This document shows positions 38,310-46,642 of a stretch of 64,000 nt of DNA, in pieces. A model generated the notes under the pieces. The model was not told where the DNA came from. It was given only the letters and a program-made list of their open reading frames with translations, and did no database searches. The translations under genes and the position numbers were made by a program. Origin of the DNA: Paenibacillus polysaccharolyticus. GTDB taxonomy: Bacteria > Bacillota > Bacilli > Paenibacillales > Paenibacillaceae. The stretch is taken from the NCBI RefSeq assembly GCF_900102085.1, contig NZ_FMVM01000013.1, positions 62,001 through 126,000 on the forward strand, read 5' to 3'. How positions within the stretch are numbered: position 1 is the stretch's first letter; each line of letters opens with the position of its first letter.

Positions 38310-41300
38310 ATGCAACAAAAGAAACGGCCGTTGATTTGGATCATGTTGGTCACCATGGTGCTCTCGTTGTTCCCACAAGGTCTATTCGGTGGGTCCGTTG
38401 CTTCGGCTGCCAACGCACTGACTACCTACTTTACACCAGATAATACCGCCATTAGTCAAACGGCGGATTTGAACATTGAAGACTCAGCAAATGCTAGATT
38501 TTTGACTCGGGATCGAGCTTATCAGACGACTCAGGGGACAATTACAATAACAGGTGCATACGCTTTTGTATCCAAAGATACGATGCGTGTCAAAGTCGAA
38601 CAGCTTAACTCGGTTAGTGCACCGAGCAACAAAACGAAATGGGAGCCTGATGCTACCCGTTCCAATACCACTGCAGTAACTGCGAGTACGAGCGGTAATA
38701 ACAACTTTACGGCAAACAACATCACCTTGTTTCCGGGTTTTAACCGGATTACCTTCACAGGAACTCAAGGATCAGTAGAACGTTCAGATACGTTTTATGT
38801 GCTGTATGATCAGGTTCCATTTATCCAGGATTTTAAAATCTTTACGGACCCAAGTACAGGTTCCAATACATCCTATGGTTTGAATGAAGGTGCGCAGACA
38901 GTTGTCAATACACAGTTTGTGTCTGTTCAAGGTAAAGTGCAAAATGCAATTAAAGTAACTGTTTCATTGAATGGTGGAGAAGAACTCGATTCGTCTTTGC
39001 TTCAAAACGGAACATTTTTCACGCCACAGTTAAAACTGACTGCTGGTTTGAATAATCTGAAATTTAGAATTGCCAACGGTTCGGATTCTATCCTTACCGA
39101 ACGTGCAGTGTATTACTACGACAAGGATCAGCCATTCTCTACGCTCAACGTTTCATTAACGAGCGGTGGAACTACAGATACGAAATCGCTACTGAACAAT
39201 ATCCCGACATTTTCGAATGCAGCTACCGAAGCCAAGCTTGAAGTTCAGATGGTGCTTCCTTATATCGCAAGCAATAGCTCATTTAAGGATTCAGGATCGT
39301 TCACAGTCAATGGAACAACGATGACGTTCAGCAACGCAACGGAAACCATTATTCCCGGTCCGGATGGGTCAACGCCTGAATACCGAATCGTTACATTCAC
39401 AACCGATAATGCGTATCCGTTACAAACATCAACCACAACACCAGCTGAAATTTTAAAGAATCAAACGGTTAACGCCGTTGTAGGGCATGGAACATTTAGC
39501 TCTGGATATCAAGGGAAGTTTACTTATGCTCCAGGTGTTAAAGCTATTACCAATATGTACTATCTTCCAGATTATAGTGGTGGTGCAGTAACCAATAAAG
39601 TACCACTGGACAATGCACAGATTGCTACAGCAGATTTTTATATTATGGTGGAGTCTAGCCAAGCTATTGCAGGCGAAATCGTAAAAGGTGAATACCTCCC
39701 AACCGGAACAACCAAGTTGACGATTGAGGGAGCACCAACAGGAACGAATGCGCCTACCGGTCTTTCAAACAATCAAGCGGTCTACTTGGTAAAAAATGTG
39801 GCCAATGGCACGCAGAAAATTCGTTTTTATTATGGAAATCCTGATCCACATTACGATGTTACCGTATCGTATGCTGCCAAAAGCTATATTTACGTAGCCA
39901 ACTTGTATGATGGACAGAACTATACATTCAATTCAAAAACGACCCAGTCCTTAACGGTCAATGGTGAGTTCGTTGGATTCAGTACACTTGTATCTCCTCC
40001 ATTCACAAGTCAATTATTTGTGAATGGTGTAGCCAGAACTCCTGCTGGTTTCCCGGGCACCAACGGTAAGTTCTCCTTCCCGTTGACTATTGGGGGTACG
40101 GGAGAACTTGTATATGGAGAGAATACCATCACCATTACAGGCACGGATAAAGACGGTGCAGGTAAGACTAAGGTCATTGAGAAAAAAATCAGAATTTACA
40201 TTTCAGACAGCAATGTGTCCAATATTGATAAATTCATGCCGGTCCCTGTTCCAACGGATGGTCGTGTGGAATTCAGCAAGGCAGATGTTAGTGTATACAC
40301 CCCTGAAGAGATGGTCAATATCTTCAAAGTGACGCCGGACTTCATTATTCGTGATGGAAAGTATGTAACGAGTAAGGATAGATATGACCTGGTGTTTAAG
40401 GGTGGCGGTGCCACTATTGCAAATCTGTACTCTGGTTCCAAGCTGATCTACAGCTATCCGATTCCAGCAACGGATACAGGAGATCCAAACAAGGCAACTC
40501 AAGATGGTCATATTGCTGACTTTGCGGGGAATCAGGATGAATTCATGATTCGGATCCGGAACTATATCTTTGATGCACCAGGTAGCCATGTGTACACATT
40601 AGAGCTGATCAACAGCACGGGAGCCAGAACGACACAACGGTTGGAGATCTTAAGAGAACCATCTTCTTATCGTATCTTGTCTCCTGTAGCGACAGTAGGA
40701 CAACAGATTGTCGTTAACAAAAACTATGTACATTTTGATATTGAAGCTGAGGGTGCAACACAGGTATTGATTGGTAAGGAAGCGGCTGTTAAACGTCCGG
40801 ATATGGATAACCGTTTTGTCCTGGATTATGTAGGATTGTCTCCGGATAAAAACAATGCGATCAAAATTCAGATTACGCGAGAAGGCGGTAAGATTAACGA
40901 TACGGTTAACGTGTTCTATACAAGCACCGTTGGAGTAGATGCACAGTATATGGCTCCGAAAGTGGCTAACAAATATTCTGCATTTAATAAGAAGCTGGAA
41001 TTGTCGTTCCCGAAAGGAACCATTCTGCAATCCGCTTCCAAATCAAGCAGTGGTGTAATCAAGTTCTACCCGGACAATAAAATTCTGTTTGGTATTGCTG
41101 ATCCGAAGGACGGCGTACTGGAACGAAAAAATGATTACGGCTTTAATATTGGACAGGCAGATCCACGCAGTACGGGAGGTTTGTCACCAATCACAGTTCC
41201 GACGATTTTGACAGAGATGTTTAACTCCAACCTGACGACAAGCAACTTTGTTCCAGTATCCGATACTTACTGGATTAATGGAGGAATTGGTGAACTTGGA

Positions 41301-42215
41301 GATAAAGGGACAAGCGGATATAAGCCAGGAACCAATGGGGTAACACCGTACTCTCTAGAAGGAAGCTTTACACAATTCCCGACAGAACGGATATTGGTGC
41401 CTTCTAACCGAGGTACGTTGACTCTTGCCTACGATCCTTCGATTGTAGATGAAGTAGGTTCGACCATTAGCGTATTCCGTTACTCCGATAAGAGCAACAT
41501 CGGACAGTGGGAACCGATTGGTGGAGCTGTGGATACGAAGAAACATACCGTTACCGTTTCTTTCGACGAGTTTGGTTATTACAAAGTAATGAAGCAAAGT
41601 AAGAGCTACCCGGATATTACGAACCACCCGTGGGCAAGAAATATCCTTAATGCTCTGTATTCCAAAGGCATCATGAACAATTTGCGCTTTAACGCTTTTG
41701 GTGCAGATGATCAGACGACACGTGGTGAGTTTGCTACCCTGTTGGTCAAAGGTTTGGATATTCCATTGAAGTATTCGAATATACAGACCTTCTCAGACGT
41801 TTCGCCAACAACCAGAAGTGATACGTGGGATTATGCTTCTATTGAGACAGCAGCCAAAGCAGGGATCATTACAGGACTCAGTGATGGATTCTTTGGTGTG
41901 GAAGATCCAATTACACGTGAGCAAGCGGCAGTAATGATCGCACGAGCGATGAGCATGAAGCTTGCTGCGAATGATAGTAAGCTCGCGGGGACATTGTCTA
42001 AATCCTTCCAGGATTCTAATCAGATTGAGTACTATGCCCGTCCTTCGGTGCAGGCTGTATCCAAGGCAAAAATCATGGAAGGCAGCCCCGTGCAGGGCAA
42101 TGCCAAATCATTCCTCTTCAATCCGAAAGGTAACCTGACTCGTGCTGAAGCAGGTAAAATTGCTGTAGAATTGTTCAAGAAAGGTACCAAACTTTTCCCT
42201 AAAACGCTAAGCTAA
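38310..42215 (+). CDS. Large secreted protein with C-terminal SLH domains (1301 residues)
   Basis: Export signal (residues 1-33, ending SVASAANA), then about 1,050 residues of beta-rich repeats, with several Ig-like units of 90-100 residues, e.g. VSVQGKVQNAIKVTVSLNGG and LTVNGEFVGF, and three SLH domains near residues 1107-1295 (SYPDITNHPWARNILNAL; TRGEFATLLVKGL; ITREQAAVMIARAM; LTRAEAGKIAVELF). SLH domains bind pyruvylated SCWP. AGAGGAGAGA (38291-38300) fixes ATG 38310. Immediately downstream of csaB-tagA-tagO, so likely made to be anchored by their product. Enzymatic activity is not apparent. Transcribed alone between two terminators. Confidence 0.9.
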   Translation: MQQKKRPLIWIMLVTMVLSLFPQGLFGGSVASAANALTTYFTPDNTAISQTADLNIEDSANARFLTRDRAYQTTQGTITITGAYAFVSKDTMRVKVEQLNSVSAPSNKTKWEPDATRSNTTAVTASTSGNNNFTANNITLFPGFNRITFTGTQGSVERSDTFYVLYDQVPFIQDFKIFTDPSTGSNTSYGLNEGAQTVVNTQFVSVQGKVQNAIKVTVSLNGGEELDSSLLQNGTFFTPQLKLTAGLNNLKFRIANGSDSILTERAVYYYDKDQPFSTLNVSLTSGGTTDTKSLLNNIPTFSNAATEAKLEVQMVLPYIASNSSFKDSGSFTVNGTTMTFSNATETIIPGPDGSTPEYRIVTFTTDNAYPLQTSTTTPAEILKNQTVNAVVGHGTFSSGYQGKFTYAPGVKAITNMYYLPDYSGGAVTNKVPLDNAQIATADFYIMVESSQAIAGEIVKGEYLPTGTTKLTIEGAPTGTNAPTGLSNNQAVYLVKNVANGTQKIRFYYGNPDPHYDVTVSYAAKSYIYVANLYDGQNYTFNSKTTQSLTVNGEFVGFSTLVSPPFTSQLFVNGVARTPAGFPGTNGKFSFPLTIGGTGELVYGENTITITGTDKDGAGKTKVIEKKIRIYISDSNVSNIDKFMPVPVPTDGRVEFSKADVSVYTPEEMVNIFKVTPDFIIRDGKYVTSKDRYDLVFKGGGATIANLYSGSKLIYSYPIPATDTGDPNKATQDGHIADFAGNQDEFMIRIRNYIFDAPGSHVYTLELINSTGARTTQRLEILREPSSYRILSPVATVGQQIVVNKNYVHFDIEAEGATQVLIGKEAAVKRPDMDNRFVLDYVGLSPDKNNAIKIQITREGGKINDTVNVFYTSTVGVDAQYMAPKVANKYSAFNKKLELSFPKGTILQSASKSSSGVIKFYPDNKILFGIADPKDGVLERKNDYGFNIGQADPRSTGGLSPITVPTILTEMFNSNLTTSNFVPVSDTYWINGGIGELGDKGTSGYKPGTNGVTPYSLEGSFTQFPTERILVPSNRGTLTLAYDPSIVDEVGSTISVFRYSDKSNIGQWEPIGGAVDTKKHTVTVSFDEFGYYKVMKQSKSYPDITNHPWARNILNALYSKGIMNNLRFNAFGADDQTTRGEFATLLVKGLDIPLKYSNIQTFSDVSPTTRSDTWDYASIETAAKAGIITGLSDGFFGVEDPITREQAAVMIARAMSMKLAANDSKLAGTLSKSFQDSNQIEYYARPSVQAVSKAKIMEGSPVQGNAKSFLFNPKGNLTRAEAGKIAVELFKKGTKLFPKTLS

Positions 42216-42241
42216 TTTATCCGATATGGAAATGTTTTAGG

Positions 42242-42282
42242 AAGAACCTGTCCCTTTAACAAGAAGGGGCAGGTTCTTTTTA
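42242..42282 (+). terminator. Terminator after the 1301-residue SLH protein gene
   Basis: AAGAACCTGTCCCTT (42242-42256) with AAGGGGCAGGTTCTT (42264-42278), then TTTT. Confidence 0.95.
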
Positions 42283-42420
42283 TGGGTAAATATGAGATTG
42301 TATAGAATGCATTTATAATAGAAGGAAACAGTTTTTTACCAATAACTATTTTTGTAATTTGCTAGAGATTAAGATACAATAGCGGTAAATACACAATGAT
42401 CTAGAGGGTGAAGTTAGCTT

Positions 42421-42762
42421 ATGAAACCGATTTATTCCAAGGCCCAACTGGGCTACATGAAGGCAAAGACACAGTTTGAGAAGCAGGCAGTCTTTCTAGA
42501 GAAAAAACTAGAAGATACACGTAAGACTCAGGAGATCTCCCAGGAAGTAATGGAAGGGCTTGTTCAGACGACCGGCTTCCATGATGCGTATAATAATCTG
42601 GTTCTAGCGGAAAACGAATTGATCGAATGGTCTCATACCACAATGAAACATGAGAAGACGTATCGTGAGAACCGTATCGCGATTGATGACATGTATTTGA
42701 AACTAAATAGTGATCCCAAAATGCGTGCACAGATTATTGATTTAGCAATGAAGATTCGATAA
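42421..42762 (+). CDS. Small cytoplasmic coiled-coil protein, unrecognised
   Basis: 113 residues, no signal or membrane segment; highly charged and almost wholly helical in appearance, with heptad-like stretches (AKTQFEKQAVFLEKKLEDTRKT). I do not recognise a family. AGAGGGTGAAG (42403-42413) before ATG 42421 and a terminator after it argue that it is a real, independently expressed gene. It lies between two SLH-protein genes, but nothing in the sequence links it to the surface. Confidence 0.75.
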   Translation: MKPIYSKAQLGYMKAKTQFEKQAVFLEKKLEDTRKTQEISQEVMEGLVQTTGFHDAYNNLVLAENELIEWSHTTMKHEKTYRENRIAIDDMYLKLNSDPKMRAQIIDLAMKIR

Positions 42763-42781
42763 TCTACAAAATTAAAACATG

Positions 42782-42812
42782 AAAGAGGGCCAATGGGCTC
42801 TCTTTTTTTATT
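42782..42812 (+). terminator. Terminator after the coiled-coil protein gene
   Basis: AAAGAGGGCC and GGGCTCTCTTT around AAT, followed by seven T. Confidence 0.88.
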
Positions 42813-43108
42813 TTGAATATTGTGGAATTTGTCGCTTCATTGTCATAAACAGCGGGTATAAATAAACGTCCGTCTCATTTCTGAAAACTTCATGTCGCAG
42901 ATATTAAACCAGCAAAGTGGCGCTGTGACTGGTTTTGAACATGCTAGAAACCTGCGCTGCATCAACACATAAATAAATTCAAAACTTTTTTTAAAGAATG
43001 CGCAACTTTTTGAGATCTACTGCGTTTAAGATGTAGAGTCAAAAACATTGGGGAACTTACCAAGAATGACCTCGTGAAGAATCTTGTCTATTTATTAGAA
43101 AAAATTGC

Positions 43109-43137
43109 TTTACGGCACGAGAGACCCATTGTATAAT
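43109..43137 (+). promoter_or_regulatory. Promoter of the S-layer gene
   Basis: TTTACG (43109-43114), 17 bases, TATAAT (43132-43137). It gives a leader of about 200 bases that carries the hairpin TCTGTGA (43205-43211)/TCACAGA (43217-43223). The stretch 42813-43100 before it shows no gene; further promoters may lie there, as is common for S-layer genes. Confidence 0.75.
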
Positions 43138-43274
43138 ACGTAAGGTAGGATTAGGAAACTACTCTATTTACGTGTGATTCTATTATTATTCTAGGTAACA
43201 AGTTTCTGTGATATGCTCACAGACATCATTTATATTAACTTGCTCAGAACTCTGGAAAGGGGGTGCAACAATAT

Positions 43275-43346
43275 ATGAGGAACACGAGCGACCCTATTAA
43301 AGAAAATTCAAATGTTATGAACACCCAAGGAGGAGAAAAAAAGGTT
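43275..43346 (+). promoter_or_regulatory. Alternative upstream translation start of the S-layer gene
   Basis: ATG 43275, preceded by AAAGGGGGTG (43256-43265), is in frame with the main start 43347, which has its own strong site AAGGAGGAG (43327-43335) inside the upstream frame. Use of the first start would add 24 polar residues in front of the signal peptide. Confidence 0.55.
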
Positions 43347-46298
43347 ATGAAGAAAATTTTATCCGTAGCATTGTCTACAGCAATGGCATTCTCAATGTTT
43401 GCTTCTGTAGCATTCGGTGATACAGCAGTTTCCCCGCAACAACAGTTTGACGCATTGAAAGCAAAAGGTATCTTCGAAGGCTTCCCTAACGGTACAGCTG
43501 GATTGGATCAAGAGATGACTCGCGGTCAATTCGCAAAAGTTATCACTAAATTGCTCGGTTTGAAAGAAGTAACTGGTCAATTGTCTTACAAAGACAAAAA
43601 CTACACAGCTAAAAACTGGGCTGTACCTTACATCGAAGCAGTAACTGCTGCGGGTATCATGCAAGGTAAAGACACAACTAAAAAAATCTTTGACTTCAAC
43701 GGTAAAGTGACAATCGCTGAAATGGCGACGATCCTTACTCGTGCGCTTGACCTGGAAGTTCCAGCTGAAACAAACAACAATGCTCCAGAATGGGCTAAAA
43801 AAGACGTTCAAGCAGCAATCAACGCTGGTCTGGTAGATGCTAACGCTAACTTCACAGCTAACGCTTCCCGCCAATTGCTGGTAGGTGCAGCTTATGCAGT
43901 GGATCAAGCTCAAAGCTTGAAAGTTTCTTCTTACGAAGTAAGCGAAGCTGGTAAAGTCGTTACTTTCAAAATCAGCGATGGTGAATCCGTTAAAGTAACT
44001 TTGGATAAAGCTCTTGAAGCTAACAAAGAAACTGAAGTGAAATTCACTTACAAAGAAAAGCAATTCACTGAGAAAGTTACTTACAAAACAACTGCAGCTC
44101 AAGCTGTAGCTTCTGCAACTGCTACAAACTTGAAAGAAATCACAGTTAAATTTGATGGTACTGTAGATCAAATTTCTGCTGAAAGCAAAAACAACTATGT
44201 TGTTAGTGGAGTATCTTTTAAAAGCGCTACGTTGTCCGATGACAAAACAACTGTAACTTTGTTGGTAGACCAAAGCTCTTCTGCTTTGACAAACCAAAGA
44301 GTAACTAGCTTGCAGGTTAACAACGTTAAAAATTCTGATGCTACTAAAACTATCACACAAAAAGTTGAGTTTACTCCACTTGATGTTGCAGTTCCAGAAG
44401 TAAAAGAAGTTAAAGCGTTGGGAACTAAAGCTTTCAAAGTAGTATTCAGCGAACCAGTTAAACCTGAAAGTGTTATCTCTTCTTCATTCCGCGTAGATAA
44501 CAACGTAATCGCTGCTTCTGTGAAATATGTTTATCCTAACACTGCAATCGTAACTACAGACTTGTCTGCTGGCGAGCACACATTGCGCGTAAGTGGTGTT
44601 CAAGATTACTCCGGTCTGAGTATCGTTCCAGTAGAAACTAAATTCACTGCAGCTGTAGATACAGAAGCACCTAAAGTGGTTTCTGTTAAATCTAACGACT
44701 TGAAAGAAGTTACTGTAGAATTCGATGAAACAGTGAAAAGCGTTGCAAGTGCATATGCTAACACTACGGGCAACACTGCTCAATCCATCGAAATCAACGA
44801 CAACAAAGTAACATTGAAATTCAACAATCCGTTGAATGTATCTGAGAATACAGTTTATCTGACTGCAGTTTCTGACTACAGCAATAACTCTGCTTCTGTT
44901 GATGCAAAAGTAACTCCAACATTGGATACTGTTCGTCCAACAGTTGTAGGTACTGAGTTCAAAATGGAAAATGGAAACTACTTCGCTGAGATTCAATTCA
45001 GCAAATCTTTACAAAATGATCCAAACAGATCTGACAGAGCTACAAATCCAGAAAATTATGTTCTGAAAGATGCTGATGGTAAAGTTGTAACTGTTACAGG
45101 ATTGAACTCTAAAGGTAACCCTGTAATTGCTCCAACTTACAATTCTACTGATAAAAAAGTTAGAGTTAATCTGGGTAGCAGCTTGAAAGATGATGCAACT
45201 TACACATTGACTGTATCTGGTATCGCTGATACTGCTTACATCGGAAATGTATTGTTGCCTTACACTGCTACGTTGAATGCAAATACTGCACAAAACGGTA
45301 AAGTAACTCGTGTTTGGTCTTCTTTCACTGATAACACTCGTTACGTTTATGTTCAATTCAATAAAACATTAGCTACTAGTGGCGAAGGTAATGCTCTTGA
45401 AGCAGCTAAATACACTGTTTCTTCAGTACTGAATGGAGCTGCTACTCCATCTTACCAAATCGCAAAAGAGAACAATGACATCAACTTGATCTCTACAAAC
45501 ACTGTTCGTATTGCGACTACTGGAAGTGGTATTCCTACTGGTTTTGATTGGAGTAAAGCAGTTGTTACTGCAAGCTACATTAAAGATTCCGAAGGTAAAT
45601 ATTTCAACAACGGTTCTTACAATGTTGGAGACAAAGTAACTGATTCTAAAGTTGCAGTTACTGGTGACGTGTATGCTACTAGTCACAATGAAATCAAAGT
45701 TAAATTTGATGCAGCATTGTCAAGTGTTAACTTGGGAGACTTCCAAGTTAACGGTGTGAAATCTCAACCAACTTCTTATACTTTGGCTGACAACAATAAA
45801 ACACTGTTGCTGAAATTTGCTGATAATGCAGTTCCAGTTAATGCAGCTAATGTAACACTTGAGATTATTAACACTCAAACTCAAGATGCTTTTGGTAACA
45901 AAATCACAGCAACTGGTGCTACTCCAATCGTAGTTAAAGATGGTATTGCACCAACAGTTTCTTTGAATGATATCACTAAAGATGCTGCAGGTACTGCTAT
46001 TACTATCATTGTTGACGGATCTGAAAGCCTGGCTGCAGATTTGGTTAACTACAATCAAAACTACATCAATGGACTCTTCACTGTTGATGCAGGTACTGGT
46101 GTGAAAATCACTAATGTTCAAGCTCTAGTTGGAGCTAACACTATCACTATTACAGCAACTGCTGATACTAATGTATCTGGTAAAGTTGTAAATGTTAAAT
46201 TTGATGGTGCTAAAAACAAAGCAGCTGAAGCTATCACTGATGGACGCGGTAACGCACTTGGTGAGTTCACATTTGGTAAACAACTTGCTAGTAACTAA
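43347..46298 (+). CDS. Probable major S-layer protein with N-terminal SLH domains (983 residues)
   Basis: Signal peptide MKKILSVALSTAMAFSMFASVAFG, then three SLH domains (about residues 25-200: MTRGQFAKVITKLLGL, VTIAEMATILTRAL, NASRQLLVGAAYAV), then repeated beta domains of Ig/SwmB type with recurring LKEITVKFD, LKEVTVEFDETV, FKVVFSEPV and VYVQFNKTL segments. Codon use is extremely biased (GCT, GTT, ACT, GAA, AAA, AAC), unlike every neighbour, indicating very high expression. Strong promoter, long leader and terminator also fit the main S-layer protein. Amino terminal SLH placement contrasts with the other two SLH proteins here. Start 43347 is preferred; 43275 or GTG 43263 are possible. Confidence 0.9.
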   Translation: MKKILSVALSTAMAFSMFASVAFGDTAVSPQQQFDALKAKGIFEGFPNGTAGLDQEMTRGQFAKVITKLLGLKEVTGQLSYKDKNYTAKNWAVPYIEAVTAAGIMQGKDTTKKIFDFNGKVTIAEMATILTRALDLEVPAETNNNAPEWAKKDVQAAINAGLVDANANFTANASRQLLVGAAYAVDQAQSLKVSSYEVSEAGKVVTFKISDGESVKVTLDKALEANKETEVKFTYKEKQFTEKVTYKTTAAQAVASATATNLKEITVKFDGTVDQISAESKNNYVVSGVSFKSATLSDDKTTVTLLVDQSSSALTNQRVTSLQVNNVKNSDATKTITQKVEFTPLDVAVPEVKEVKALGTKAFKVVFSEPVKPESVISSSFRVDNNVIAASVKYVYPNTAIVTTDLSAGEHTLRVSGVQDYSGLSIVPVETKFTAAVDTEAPKVVSVKSNDLKEVTVEFDETVKSVASAYANTTGNTAQSIEINDNKVTLKFNNPLNVSENTVYLTAVSDYSNNSASVDAKVTPTLDTVRPTVVGTEFKMENGNYFAEIQFSKSLQNDPNRSDRATNPENYVLKDADGKVVTVTGLNSKGNPVIAPTYNSTDKKVRVNLGSSLKDDATYTLTVSGIADTAYIGNVLLPYTATLNANTAQNGKVTRVWSSFTDNTRYVYVQFNKTLATSGEGNALEAAKYTVSSVLNGAATPSYQIAKENNDINLISTNTVRIATTGSGIPTGFDWSKAVVTASYIKDSEGKYFNNGSYNVGDKVTDSKVAVTGDVYATSHNEIKVKFDAALSSVNLGDFQVNGVKSQPTSYTLADNNKTLLLKFADNAVPVNAANVTLEIINTQTQDAFGNKITATGATPIVVKDGIAPTVSLNDITKDAAGTAITIIVDGSESLAADLVNYNQNYINGLFTVDAGTGVKITNVQALVGANTITITATADTNVSGKVVNVKFDGAKNKAAEAITDGRGNALGEFTFGKQLASN

Positions 46299-46319
46299 TA
46301 GTAATTAGTTGATTTCTGG

Positions 46320-46357
46320 AACAACCTTGCATCTTTATAGATGCAAGGTTGTTTTTG
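46320..46357 (+). terminator. Terminator of the S-layer gene
   Basis: Perfect 14-base stem AACAACCTTGCATC (46320-46333) / GATGCAAGGTTGTT (46340-46353), then TTTTG. The rest of the gap (46358-46642) is A+T rich with no gene seen. Confidence 0.96.
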
Positions 46358-46642
46358 TTTACATTATGATTTAGGAAGTTCAATAATTCGCCTGATCTTC
46401 AATATGAAAATGTTGTAGATTGAGTAAGTGTGACTTATTTGTTCTCAGAGAGATCTGACTTTATTTGATCAGGAACTCTTATTTTAAATGGGTACATACG
46501 AAGATTTTGATCTATTATTTATGAATGAGTACTCTTTTTCTTAAATTAGCATTATTAGATAATTCACAACAACATCGTAACTTTCTTCCCTTCCCAAACG
46601 TTTATACTATATAGCAACAAGCAACTTATGGGAGGTTTGGAA

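Noticed and set aside
43392-44360. 322-codon minus-strand frame within the S-layer gene
   Set aside because: Produced by the strong codon bias of the sense gene; Phe/Ser/Cys-rich translation with no initiation site.
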